A stretch of 64,000 nucleotides of DNA from Gemmatimonadota bacterium (lineage in GTDB: Bacteria; Latescibacterota; UBA2968; GCA-2709665), in contig JAPPNU010000012.1 in NCBI GenBank assembly GCA_028873695.1, positions 62,001-126,000 on the forward strand, given 5' to 3'. The position numbers were made by a program, and so were the translations under genes. The notes under the pieces were generated by a model that did no database searches, had not been told where the DNA came from, and was given only the letters and a program-made list of their open reading frames with translations. Shown here in pieces: positions 15,632 to 23,715 of the stretch (positions are counted from its first letter, which is position 1; each line of letters begins with the position of its first letter).

Positions 15632-17044
15632 TCAGGAACGTTTCCACACCGTCCCTTCCTGTGTATCCTCGAGCATATAACCCATTTCCGCGAACCGGTC
15701 CCGAATCTCGTCCGCCCGCGCCCAGTTCCGCTCGTTCCTCGCCTGGTCGCGTTCCGCGATCAATGCCACGAGTTCGCCCGGAAGCTCCTCCTCACCACCA
15801 TCCTCGGGTGTGGTAAAGAACACCCCCAGCACCTGATCGATCTCATCCAGAAAGCTGTCGATGTTGCGGGCGCCGTCCCGGTCCACCCGTCCCTCACGTA
15901 TCAGATCCTCCACGGCGTTCACCATTCCAAAAACAGCGCTCATCGCACGGGGCGTGTTCAGATCGTCGTCCATGTGCCTGACAAATCCCTCACGCGCCGT
16001 TTCAAGCAAAGGCTTGGGGTCTTCCCCGCCGCTTGACCTCGAGACCTCGCCCAGCCTGCGCCTGAAGTTGTCCAACCTCCGCATGGTATTCCTCGCGGCG
16101 TCGAGCACTTCCTTTGAGAAATTGAACGCGGTGCGGTAATGATTGCTCACCACAAGGTAACGGAAGGCGCGCGCATCATCGGGCGAATTCACGATATCGC
16201 GGACCGTCAGGAAATTGCCCAGGCTCTTGGACATCTTCTCGTCGTCCACGTTGATGTGCGCGCCGTGCAGCCAGTAATTGACGAAGCGCTTGCCCGTGAC
16301 CGCCTCGCTTTGCGCGATTTCATTCTGATGGTGCGGGAATATCAAATCCACCGCACCGGCGTGGATGTCGATGGTTTCCCCGAGGTATTTGATCGACATG
16401 CACGAGCACTCCATGTGCCAGCCCGGCCTTCCCGTTCCCAGATCCGTCTTCCAGAAAACCTCTCCGTCTTCGGGTTTCCATGCCTTCCACAGCACGAAGT
16501 CCCTCGCGTCTTCCTTGTCGTATTTATCCGTATCCACGCCGCTGGCGCCTGCCTGTAACCCGGAAACATCCAGTTGGGCCAGTTCTCCGTACGAGGGAAA
16601 GCTCCGTATTGAAAAATACACGGATCCTTCATGCACGTACGCATGCCCGTCTTCAATCATCCCCTCGATCATCTCCACCATTTCCGGGATGTGATCCGTC
16701 GCACGGGGATAACGATCGGCCGGCAGCAGATTCAACGTCGCCGCGTCTTCGAAAAAGGCTGACGTATAGCGATCGGTGAGCGCTTTCAGCGTTGACTCTT
16801 CTTCGCGGACCTTCCCGATGATATTGTCGTCCACGTCGGTGATGTTCATCACGTGATCGACCCGGTAACCGCGATACGTCAGATAGCGCTTGATCAGGTC
16901 GAAGACGATAAACGTCTTGAAATTTCCGATATGCGAATAATCGTGAACCGTAGGACCACAACTGTAGAACGTGACCCTGCCGGGTTCAATCTCGTGGAAT
17001 TCCTCTTTTTTCCGGGTCAGACTGTTGTAAAACCGTATGGCCAT
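15632..17044 (-). CDS. cysS: Cysteinyl-tRNA synthetase
   Basis: The 470-residue class I synthetase charges tRNA-Cys. It has the CGPTVHDYSHIGNFKTF segment with the HIGH-type motif, zinc-ligand Cys/His residues including HMECSCMS and HAGAVDLIFPHHQNE, and the KMSKS loop (EKMSKSLGNFLT). Full length for the family. The stop lies 78 bp before tRNA-Thr on the same strand, and ddl is 43 bp upstream, so it is probably in the queA-ispDF-dedA-ddl-cysS run. Confidence 0.98.
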   Translation of the reverse strand: MAIRFYNSLTRKKEEFHEIEPGRVTFYSCGPTVHDYSHIGNFKTFIVFDLIKRYLTYRGYRVDHVMNITDVDDNIIGKVREEESTLKALTDRYTSAFFEDAATLNLLPADRYPRATDHIPEMVEMIEGMIEDGHAYVHEGSVYFSIRSFPSYGELAQLDVSGLQAGASGVDTDKYDKEDARDFVLWKAWKPEDGEVFWKTDLGTGRPGWHMECSCMSIKYLGETIDIHAGAVDLIFPHHQNEIAQSEAVTGKRFVNYWLHGAHINVDDEKMSKSLGNFLTVRDIVNSPDDARAFRYLVVSNHYRTAFNFSKEVLDAARNTMRRLDNFRRRLGEVSRSSGGEDPKPLLETAREGFVRHMDDDLNTPRAMSAVFGMVNAVEDLIREGRVDRDGARNIDSFLDEIDQVLGVFFTTPEDGGEEELPGELVALIAERDQARNERNWARADEIRDRFAEMGYMLEDTQEGTVWKRS

Positions 17045-17087
17045 TGACGGTTCCTCGATGCCGGGTTTCGGCGACCCGCTGCGTGCG

Positions 17088-18191
17088 CTATACGGACGTC
17101 CTCAGGCGCTGTTCCCGCCGGTGTCGTTCGAACGCGAGCTGAATCAGGCGGTCGACCAGTTCCGTGTAGGATATCCCGCTTGCCTCCCAAAGTTTCGGAT
17201 ACATGCTGATTCGCGTAAAGCCCGGAATGGTGTTGATTTCGTTGATGAGCACTTCATCGTCGCCGCGCAGAAAACAATCCACGCGAGCCATTCCCTCGCA
17301 GCAAAGCACGGTGAAGGCCTGAACGGCCAACGTCTGCACCCTTTGGACGGTTGCGTCGGGAAGGTCCGCGGGAATCACCAGTCCGGCCCCGTTCTCGTCG
17401 ATATATTTCGCCTCATACGTGTAGAACGCGTGACGCGGGATAATTTCGCCCGGAACGGATGCGATCGGATCGTCGTTGCCCAGCACCGAGACCTCGATCT
17501 CCCGGCCCCCCGCGTCCGCCTCGATCAGAATCTTGCCGTCGTACTGAAACGCCAGTTCAACCGCGTTGGCAAACGTCTCGCGTCCGTCCACCCGGCTGAC
17601 GCCGACCGAGGATCCAAGGTTGGCCGGCTTGACAAACACAGGCAACCCCAGCCGCCCCACAACCGCATCGAAGTCAATTTCAGCTCCGGACCGGGGGAAT
17701 GCCACAAAATCGGGCGTCGGTATGCCGGCTTCGCGCAGCAGGCGTTTCATAACGTCTTTGTCCATGGCCACGGCCGAACCCAGAACGCCCGCGCCAACGA
17801 AAGGAATATCGGCCAGTTTCAACATCCCCTGAATGGTGCCGTCCTCTCCGAACGGTCCGTGCAGAACGGGAAACACGACGTCAAGCGCGTCAAGACTCCG
17901 ATTATCGGATGAGCGAACGAGATGCGCGCCGCCGGAGTCCCGCGGTACGAGTGTCACACGTTCATCCGCGTGTCCCGCCGTGAGCGCCGGAAGGGCGGAG
18001 CCGGCGGCCTGGACGTGCAGGCGTGAGGGAGTACTCAGGCGCCACGTTCCTGCCCGATCGATTCCGATCAGGACCAGGTCGTATCTGCTGCTGTCAATTG
18101 CCTCAACGACGTTCCTGGCGGATTCCAGCGAAACTTCGTGCTCGGCGGATTTTCCGCCGAAGAGCACGCCGACGCGGATTTTTTCGTTCAT
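17088..18191 (-). CDS. ddl: D-alanine--D-alanine ligase
   Basis: The 367-residue ATP-grasp enzyme makes the D-Ala-D-Ala dipeptide for peptidoglycan. Visible motifs are VLFGGKSAEHEVSLESA near the N-terminus, HGPFGEDGTIQGML, KPANLGSSVGVSRV, and the C-terminal metal and substrate loop EINTIPGFTRISMYPKLW. Length is that of the longer VanA/DdlA-like forms. ATG 18191 is chosen over an adjacent TTG; no clear Shine-Dalgarno is visible. Between dedA and cysS, same strand. Confidence 0.96.
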   Translation of the reverse strand: MNEKIRVGVLFGGKSAEHEVSLESARNVVEAIDSSRYDLVLIGIDRAGTWRLSTPSRLHVQAAGSALPALTAGHADERVTLVPRDSGGAHLVRSSDNRSLDALDVVFPVLHGPFGEDGTIQGMLKLADIPFVGAGVLGSAVAMDKDVMKRLLREAGIPTPDFVAFPRSGAEIDFDAVVGRLGLPVFVKPANLGSSVGVSRVDGRETFANAVELAFQYDGKILIEADAGGREIEVSVLGNDDPIASVPGEIIPRHAFYTYEAKYIDENGAGLVIPADLPDATVQRVQTLAVQAFTVLCCEGMARVDCFLRGDDEVLINEINTIPGFTRISMYPKLWEASGISYTELVDRLIQLAFERHRREQRLRTSV

Positions 18192-18251
18192 TGACAAAAC
18201 CCAAAACTGAAATTTGCGGGCGCCGGTACCGATACGATGCGCGGCAGGCGT

Positions 18252-18938
18252 TCAGGAGGACCCCATATCGGGCGGCGTCGGATCTACCGATTCACCTGAT
18301 CTTTCCCGGCGCTTTTTTCGACGCCACCACCAGTATCCGATGCCGCCGGCCGCCATCAATACGAGTATCACCCGGTTGTAGGCCCGCAGCGCGTCGACCA
18401 CCAGTCCCCAGTTTTCGCCCACCTTCAAACCGAAATACACCAGCAGGCTGTTCCAGATCAGTGTACTGAGGACGACGTAAACGAGCATACGAACCGGGTG
18501 TATCCGGCTGATGCCGGCCACGATACCGACAAAGGCGCGCACCGTGGGAAGGAACCGGTTGAAGATGACGATCCGATCGCCGTAGCGCGAAAAACCCGAC
18601 TCAACCCGATCCAGGTTCTTCTCCGAGAAAATCCGTGACCTGAATCCCAGAAAAAATGCCCGACCCTTCCAGTACGCCACGGCGTAGACCAGCAGACACC
18701 CCATTGTGCTGCCCAACCACATCGCCAGGTACGCCGGCACCAGGCTGACAATCCCCATCCCGGCCAGATATGCGCCGAATACGATAAGGGTATCACCGGG
18801 AATGGGCGGTATCAGGTTTTCCAGAAAGGCGCCAAGAAACAGGAAAAAACAGATCAACTCGGGGGGCTGATCGTCCAGCGTCAGCAGAAACTGCTCCCAT
18901 GCCTGCGACAGGAACGAAAGATCGAACGGAAGTTCCAA
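18252..18938 (-). CDS. DedA-family membrane protein
   Basis: About 228 residues with the DedA/SNARE-associated fold: LENLIPPIPGDTLIVFGAYLAG near the start (conserved ENLIPPIPGD), then AYWKGRAFFLGFRSRI, FNRFLPTVRAFVGIVAGIS with the family arginines, and several membrane helices. DedA proteins are proton-coupled lipid-carrier flippases/transporters. The open frame extends upstream through a family A repeat, but TTG 18938 with AGGGAGG 5 nt upstream gives normal family length, so that start is used. It follows ispDF. Confidence 0.85.
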   Translation of the reverse strand: MELPFDLSFLSQAWEQFLLTLDDQPPELICFFLFLGAFLENLIPPIPGDTLIVFGAYLAGMGIVSLVPAYLAMWLGSTMGCLLVYAVAYWKGRAFFLGFRSRIFSEKNLDRVESGFSRYGDRIVIFNRFLPTVRAFVGIVAGISRIHPVRMLVYVVLSTLIWNSLLVYFGLKVGENWGLVVDALRAYNRVILVLMAAGGIGYWWWRRKKRRERSGESVDPTPPDMGSS

Positions 18939-18953
18939 CCAGCCCTCCCTTGA

Positions 18954-19052
18954 CAGCCCTTTGAAAAGGCCCTTCCGGGCTGCGGCCGGTCCTTGCGGTC
19001 GAAATACCGCGTTGCTCGGCCTCGCCTGCAGTGCGACTCTATCAACCGACTG
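18954..19052 (-). repeat. Family A MITE-like element, copy 2 (internally deleted)
   Basis: A 99-bp derivative keeps both ends (CAGCCCTTTGAAAAGGCC and GACTCTATCAACCGACTG) but lacks about 60 bp of the core found in copy 3. It fills the gap between the ispDF stop (7 bp away) and the dedA start and contributes spurious coding-like frame upstream of dedA. No clear target duplication. Confidence 0.85.
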
Positions 19053-19059
19053 CCAAAGT

Positions 19060-20265
19060 TTATCCCGCGTTTCCTCGTCCGGGATCCGGGGATTCCGCCC
19101 CCAGCGCAACCAGGGCGACCGCCTGAGCGCCGATTCCCTGTTCCGTTCCCGCAAATCCCAGACCCTCGGTGGTCGTTGCCTTCACCGACAGCCGTTCCGC
19201 CGCGATTCCGAGCGCCCCGGCCATTTTTCCCTGCATTTCGGAGATGTACGGCGCAAGCTTCGGACGCTGCGCGATCACCGTTGCGTCCACGTTCATGATC
19301 CCGCCCCCGGCGTCTCGTGCCAGTTTCGACACCCGATCCAGCAGAATGAGACTTGAAATACCGCTGTACGCAGGATCGGCATCCGGGAAATGCGTGCCGA
19401 TATCGCCAAGGCACATCGCACCCAGAATGGCATCGGCAACCGCGTGGGAAAGCACGTCGGCGTCGGAATGCCCCTGCAGACCCCGGTCGAACGGAACGGC
19501 CACGCCGCCCAGTATCAAAGGACGGCCGGCGACCAGCCGGTGCACGTCGTAACCGTGCCCCACGCGCAGATTCGACGGCGCGCTCCCGGCTCTGGCTCTC
19601 AGGATCGATTCCGCTATTGCCAGATCCTCCGGCGCGGTGATTTTCAGATTATCCTCCCGGCCCGGCACGACGAATACCGGCGCATTCAGCTGTTCAACAA
19701 GCGACGTGTCGTCCGTGCCGAAGTACCCCCGCCGCGCGGCCTCGCCGTGCGCCTGTCGCAATAGTTGGGCCTGAAACGCCTGCGGGGTCTGAACCCGCCA
19801 CATTCGCGACCGGTCCAGCGTGCGCAAGACTCGCCCGTCTTCGATCTCCTTGATCGTGTCCGCTACCGGAGTACCAAGTACAGCCGAGCCCTTCTCGCGC
19901 GCCAGATCGACGACGGCATTTATCTGTTCGGGCAGTATCAGCGGACGCGCCCCGTCATGGACTGCAACGACGGTGGCGCTGTCCGGTACCGCTTCAAGTC
20001 CTTCCGCTACGGAATCCTGGCGCCTTTCCCCTCCGGCGACGACCGAAGTCACCTTTTCCATGTCCCAGGAGCGGATTTCCTCCCGGCATCGTTCCACACG
20101 GTCCGCCGGCGCGACAAGCACCACGCGGTCGACTTTTTCCGCGCGTTCGAATGCCGTCAACGCCAGGAAGAGCATCGGACGCCCGGCCAGGCTCATAAAT
20201 TGCTTTGGTGGGCCGCCCCCCATCCGCAGGCCGCGACCGGCGGCAAGCACTATGGCGTAAACCAT
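19060..20265 (-). CDS. ispDF: Bifunctional IspD/IspF of the MEP isoprenoid pathway
   Basis: A 401-residue fusion. Residues 1-230 are IspD (MEP cytidylyltransferase: AIVLAAGRGLRMGGGPPKQF, VHDGARPL, TPQAFQ). Residues about 235-395 are IspF (MECDP synthase: RVGHGYDVHRL with Asp/His zinc ligands, GHSDADVLSHAVADAILGA, TTTEGLGF). It catalyses two non-consecutive steps from MEP to MECDP. ATG 20265 (MVYAIV) is used because the frame upstream runs into a mobile repeat. Fusion of the two domains is known in several bacterial groups. Confidence 0.96.
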   Translation of the reverse strand: MVYAIVLAAGRGLRMGGGPPKQFMSLAGRPMLFLALTAFERAEKVDRVVLVAPADRVERCREEIRSWDMEKVTSVVAGGERRQDSVAEGLEAVPDSATVVAVHDGARPLILPEQINAVVDLAREKGSAVLGTPVADTIKEIEDGRVLRTLDRSRMWRVQTPQAFQAQLLRQAHGEAARRGYFGTDDTSLVEQLNAPVFVVPGREDNLKITAPEDLAIAESILRARAGSAPSNLRVGHGYDVHRLVAGRPLILGGVAVPFDRGLQGHSDADVLSHAVADAILGAMCLGDIGTHFPDADPAYSGISSLILLDRVSKLARDAGGGIMNVDATVIAQRPKLAPYISEMQGKMAGALGIAAERLSVKATTTEGLGFAGTEQGIGAQAVALVALGAESPDPGRGNAG

Positions 20266-20285
20266 ATCAACTGACGATTCCCTAA

Positions 20286-20445
20286 CAGTCCGTTGATAAA
20301 GTCGCTCTGCAGGCGAGGCCGAGCCATTGTGGCCGAAGACAAGGCGCGCGACCGAGTCCCATCCCTCGATTCGGCGAGGGAGCGCAACGCCGTATTTCGA
20401 CCTCAAGGGCCGGCCGCAGCCCGGATGGACTTTTTCAACGGGCTG
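20286..20445 (+). mobile_element. Family A MITE, complete copy with TIRs and CTAA duplication
   Basis: A 160-bp non-coding element bounded by 18-bp terminal inverted repeats, CAGTCCGTTGATAAAGTC at the left and GACTTTTTCAACGGGCTG at the right (16 of 18 complementary). The direct repeat CTAA flanks it (20282-20285 and 20446-20449), as expected from transposition. It encodes no protein and would need a transposase from elsewhere in the genome. It separates queA from ispDF. Confidence 0.88.
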
Positions 20446-20454
20446 CTAACCCGC

Positions 20455-21492
20455 CTATTGAATCAACATCGCATCGCCGTAGCTGTAGAACCGATACCGC
20501 GTCCGTACGGCCTCTTCGTACGCCTTCAGGATGAACGCCCGATCCGCAAACGCGGAAACAAGCATCAGCAACGTTGAACGGGGAAGATGAAAATTCGTCA
20601 CCAGCGCGTCAATGAGCCTGAACCGGTACGGAGGATAGACAAACAACCGGGTCCATCCCGAACCGGGTTTCAGTGTCCAGCTGTCGCGCGACCCGGCCGA
20701 CGACGACTCCAGCGCGCGCACGGTGGTCGTTCCAACCGCGACAATGCGCCCTCCATTTCTCCGGCTTTCGTTCACCTTCCCGGCGGCGGCTGGGCCAATC
20801 TCGAAGTATTCGGCGTCGATTTCGTGCCGGCGCGGGTCCGTCGCGTCCACGGGTTTGAACGTCCCCGGGCCCACGTGGAGCAGTACGGGGACGATTTCCA
20901 CCCCGGCAACACGGATACGGTCCAGCAGATCCGGCGTAAAATGCAGGCCCGCCGTCGGCGCTGCCACGGCCCCGCGGGTTCGTGCGTATACCGACTGATA
21001 TCGTTCCCGGTCCGCCGGTTCCTCTTCCCGTCTGATATACGGCGGCAGCGGGATGCGTCCCCGGCTTTCCAGCACCTCCGCCAGAGATGAACTGCCCTTG
21101 AACCGGACCATGCGCCGTCCCGAGGGCAGAACCTCGGTCACTTCCGCAACGAGATCCACTCCCGGAAAAACCACCTCCGCGCCCTCCCGAAGCCTGCGGC
21201 CGGGACGCGCGAGCACTTCCCAGCAATCTCCGTCGCAATGAACCAGCAGCAACTCAACGGCCCCGCCCGTGCCGGGACGGAACCCTTTGAGGCGCGCCGG
21301 AAAGACGCGGGTTTCGTTGACGACCAGACAATCTCCCGGACGAAGAAAGTCCGGAAAAGACCGGAACACGGTATGGTCGATCCGCCCTGTCTCCCGATCC
21401 AGAACCATCAGCCGGGCGGCGTCCCGCTCAGAGGCCGGGTACTGGGCGATCAATTCCGGGGGAAGCTCATAATCGAAGTCGGCGAGGTTCAT
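20455..21492 (-). CDS. queA: tRNA S-adenosylmethionine ribosyltransferase-isomerase
   Basis: The 345-residue QueA adds the epoxycyclopentanediol moiety from SAM to preQ1 in tRNA, forming epoxyqueuosine. Family features are the N-terminal DFDYELPPELIAQYP, the DRETG stretch, GTVAAPTAGLHFT-like segment (here GAVAAPTAGLHF), HVGPGTFKPV, and the C-terminal NFHLPRSTLLMLVSAF. Normal length. It starts 92 bp after the DUF2905 gene and is followed by the family A MITE. Confidence 0.97.
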   Translation of the reverse strand: MNLADFDYELPPELIAQYPASERDAARLMVLDRETGRIDHTVFRSFPDFLRPGDCLVVNETRVFPARLKGFRPGTGGAVELLLVHCDGDCWEVLARPGRRLREGAEVVFPGVDLVAEVTEVLPSGRRMVRFKGSSSLAEVLESRGRIPLPPYIRREEEPADRERYQSVYARTRGAVAAPTAGLHFTPDLLDRIRVAGVEIVPVLLHVGPGTFKPVDATDPRRHEIDAEYFEIGPAAAGKVNESRRNGGRIVAVGTTTVRALESSSAGSRDSWTLKPGSGWTRLFVYPPYRFRLIDALVTNFHLPRSTLLMLVSAFADRAFILKAYEEAVRTRYRFYSYGDAMLIQ

Positions 21493-21584
21493 TGAACCGG
21501 ATGTCTGGAATGCCCGAGCAGGAATGGCGGCGTATAGGGGAATTTCAGGAGGCGTCCCTGACAGGTGGATTCGCTCGATTCAGT

Positions 21585-21809
21585 TCATCGCCGGGAAATC
21601 AGGTTCAGAACCAGTGTAAGAACGATGCTGACCACGATGCACGTTACGATCGGAAAGTAGAGCCTGAAGCCCTCGCGTCGAACGACGATATCTCCCGGCA
21701 ACCGTCCTGAAAGAGGAATCCTGTCTCCGATCCAGAGCGCAAAGCCCACTGAAAACAATAGAATCCCAACAATCATCAGGACCCTGCCGATGCCGGTAAA
21801 CTCGCTCAT
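21585..21809 (-). CDS. DUF2905-family small membrane protein
   Basis: The 74-residue protein has two membrane helices separated by a short loop with the family motif IPLSGRLPGDIVVRR. It matches the DUF2905 family of small inner-membrane proteins of unknown function, often encoded beside queA or ruvB. It has its own promoter (21835-21863) and probably leads the queA-ispDF-dedA-ddl-cysS transcript. Confidence 0.85.
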   Translation of the reverse strand: MSEFTGIGRVLMIVGILLFSVGFALWIGDRIPLSGRLPGDIVVRREGFRLYFPIVTCIVVSIVLTLVLNLISRR

Positions 21810-21834
21810 GGCGACGACCTTTCAGAGAAGTGAA

Positions 21835-21863
21835 AACTTACAGAATTCTCGATCGGACGTCAA
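21835..21863 (-). promoter_or_regulatory. Promoter upstream of DUF2905-queA
   Basis: On the minus strand TTGACG (21863-21858), 17-bp spacer, TAAGTT (21840-21835), about 25 nt before the start codon. Confidence 0.55.
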
Positions 21864-21980
21864 GGCATTGCGGCCCGACATGAGATCCCGAAACCCGCCG
21901 GCGACCGGTCTGAGCCGTTCGAATCCCGTTTTCCGGAAGTCCCGGATGCCGAACCGAATCCGTACCTGCCGTTATCGCCG

Positions 21981-22027
21981 AAAAAAAACGTGAAACACGC
22001 CGCACCGCTACGGCGGGCAGTTTCACG
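21981..22027 (-). terminator. Strong intrinsic terminator of the alcohol dehydrogenase gene
   Basis: On the minus strand GTGAAAC...GTTTCAC encloses an inner CGCCG/CGGCG stem and is followed by eight T residues (21988-21981). It lies 25 bp past the dehydrogenase stop. Confidence 0.88.
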
Positions 22028-22052
22028 TCGGGTAGCCGGCGTCGGGATACAT

Positions 22053-23087
22053 TCAAGGCGTAAAAACGACCTTTAACGCCTCCATATTCTCCGCTGCCGC
22101 GAACCCTTTCTCCCAATCCTGAAGGGGCAGGCGGTGGGTGATGATCGGATCCACGTCGATCTTGCCATCGGCAATCATCCAGATGGTTTTGTCCCAACTC
22201 GCGTATTCGGTGGACATGTTGAAAAAGAGCGTGACAACCTTGGTCATTGCCGCGTCCCAATCCAGTTGCACGGGTCGCTTGCCGGTAAGGCCGATGGCGC
22301 ATATCCGGCCCCATTTGCAGACCAGATCGACCGCCTGGGCAATGGCCGGGGGCGCGCCGGAGCACTCGATCACCAGGTCCGCCCCTTTCCCGCCGGTCAG
22401 TTCCAGGCAGCGTTCAACCGGATCCGCTTCCGCAAAATTCACAACGTGCTCCACGCCCAACCTTCGGGCCGTCGCCAGACGCAACTCCTCGTCCGCCGGC
22501 GCGCCTACGATCATCACTTCGCGCGCTCCCGCCACCCGGGCAACCTGGGCGGCCAGAAGGCCGATAGGCCCGGGTCCCAGAACCACCACGAAATCGCCCA
22601 CCTCGATCGCCTGGCGATCGATGATATCCGTTACCGTATTTGCCGCGGGTTCAACCAGCGCGCCCTGCTCGAAACTCATATGGTCCGGTATCCGGTGCAA
22701 CAGGTTGGTGGGATATTTCATATACCGCGTAAACGCGCCATCGATTCCCCAGCCGGGAGACCGTTTTTCAAGACAGTTCTGAATATGCCCCTTTCGACAG
22801 AGAAAACACTTGCCGCAGTGCAGCGTATGCGGCTCGCCAACCACGCGGTCGCCCACCTTCCAATCCGATACCGATCTTCCGGCCTCCACGATTTCGCCTG
22901 AAAACTCATGGCCCAGGATCACCGGCGGCCAGTACGGAAACGTGTCGTGCTTCACGTGGACATCCGTACCGCAGATGCCTGCCGCCTTAATCTCTATGAG
23001 GACCTCGTCGTCCGTGATTTCGGGCTCCGGCACCTCCCGCAATTCCAGAAACCCAACGCCCCGTTTGGTCTTGACAACCGCTTCCAT
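22053..23087 (-). CDS. Zinc-dependent alcohol/polyol dehydrogenase (MDR family)
   Basis: The 344-residue enzyme has catalytic-zinc residues in AGICGTD and LGHEFSGE, four structural-zinc cysteines in HCGKCFLCRKGHIQNC, and the NAD(P) Rossmann motif GPGPIGLLAAQVA. Motif order and length resemble sorbitol/threonine dehydrogenases, which oxidise polyols or amino-alcohols. Substrate unknown. It is monocistronic: strong terminator downstream and no close upstream gene on the strand. Confidence 0.92.
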   Translation of the reverse strand: MEAVVKTKRGVGFLELREVPEPEITDDEVLIEIKAAGICGTDVHVKHDTFPYWPPVILGHEFSGEIVEAGRSVSDWKVGDRVVGEPHTLHCGKCFLCRKGHIQNCLEKRSPGWGIDGAFTRYMKYPTNLLHRIPDHMSFEQGALVEPAANTVTDIIDRQAIEVGDFVVVLGPGPIGLLAAQVARVAGAREVMIVGAPADEELRLATARRLGVEHVVNFAEADPVERCLELTGGKGADLVIECSGAPPAIAQAVDLVCKWGRICAIGLTGKRPVQLDWDAAMTKVVTLFFNMSTEYASWDKTIWMIADGKIDVDPIITHRLPLQDWEKGFAAAENMEALKVVFTP

Positions 23088-23239
23088 AATCCGCTCCTTT
23101 TATGATTGAATCGACGTAAATCTTCATTGCCGGACGGGGTGAAGCAACTCAAGACTGCGGTACACGGACCTCAGGATCGCGGTTTCTCCGCTGAGCACCG
23201 AAATGCGACCAGGATGGCGCGCGAAGACGCGAATTGACC

Positions 23240-23268
23240 TTGAAATCCAGGGTCGGATACTGTATAAT
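23240..23268 (+). promoter_or_regulatory. Near-consensus plus-strand promoter, antisense to the small RHH-like gene
   Basis: TTGAAA (23240-23245), 17-bp spacer, TATAAT (23263-23268). A perfect 9-bp hairpin follows 15 bp later. A transcript would run antisense through the gene at 23328-23519 and on towards the DinG gene at 23716. Confidence 0.65.
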
Positions 23269-23283
23269 CAAATTTACGACGCG

Positions 23284-23307
23284 GCCGACCGGGTTTCACC
23301 GGTCGGC
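23284..23307. terminator. Perfect hairpin downstream of the small RHH-like gene
   Basis: GCCGACCGG (23284-23292) and CCGGTCGGC (23299-23307) pair fully around GTTTCA. Neither strand has a good T-tract, so it may be a stability or pausing hairpin instead of a terminator. Confidence 0.5.
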
Positions 23308-23327
23308 TGATCCGGTTGTGATAATCT

Positions 23328-23519
23328 TCAACCGCAATCCAGACAACGAACTTCGTCGAAAATCCGGTCCTGTTCATCCGGCTCGTCAATAGCGAAATTA
23401 ACCAGGCAGCGCACGGCCTTGGAAGCGTCTTCGAGACCGTATCGGGCGGCCACTTCGTCCAGAAACGCCTTATGGTGTGTTTCCAGCGTGATCTCGAAGG
23501 TTTTCTTGTCCTTGAACAC
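23328..23519 (-). CDS. Small ribbon-helix-helix-like protein, unknown
   Basis: The 63-residue protein starts at GTG 23519, with AAGGAGG 7 nt upstream. It begins with a strand-like KTFEITLET segment followed by two predicted helices, the shape of a ribbon-helix-helix DNA-binding or antitoxin domain, and ends in CLDCG. The family is not recognised with certainty. A consensus promoter drives it and another opposes it from the 3' side. No partner toxin gene adjoins it. Confidence 0.7.
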   Translation of the reverse strand: MFKDKKTFEITLETHHKAFLDEVAARYGLEDASKAVRCLVNFAIDEPDEQDRIFDEVRCLDCG

Positions 23520-23587
23520 GCCAGCACCTCCTTGTGATTTCCGATTCCACCGTGCAGCCCGAAAACGCCCCGGGTTTTCGAACGTTC

Positions 23588-23616
23588 ATGATAGGGTCTA
23601 CCCGGTGTATTGTCAA
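23588..23616 (-). promoter_or_regulatory. Promoter of the small RHH-like gene
   Basis: On the minus strand TTGACA (23616-23611), 17-bp spacer, TATCAT (23593-23588), about 70 nt before the GTG start. Confidence 0.8.
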
Positions 23617-23715
23617 TGGGGATTCATCTTCCCGCACCCGTTCCTGCCGGACCGGCCGATACCCGGCACTCCAGAGCGACACGAGGCGTTATTCTGATCG
23701 CCGGCTTCCAAAATC

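Noticed and set aside
18939..19154. Longer N-terminus of the DedA protein
   Set aside because: The extension is translated from a family A repeat and the ispDF 3' end; the TTG start with a strong ribosome site gives normal family length.
21905..21935. tRNA-like GTTCGAATCC text
   Set aside because: The flanking bases do not form a T-stem, and no acceptor, D or anticodon arms are present.
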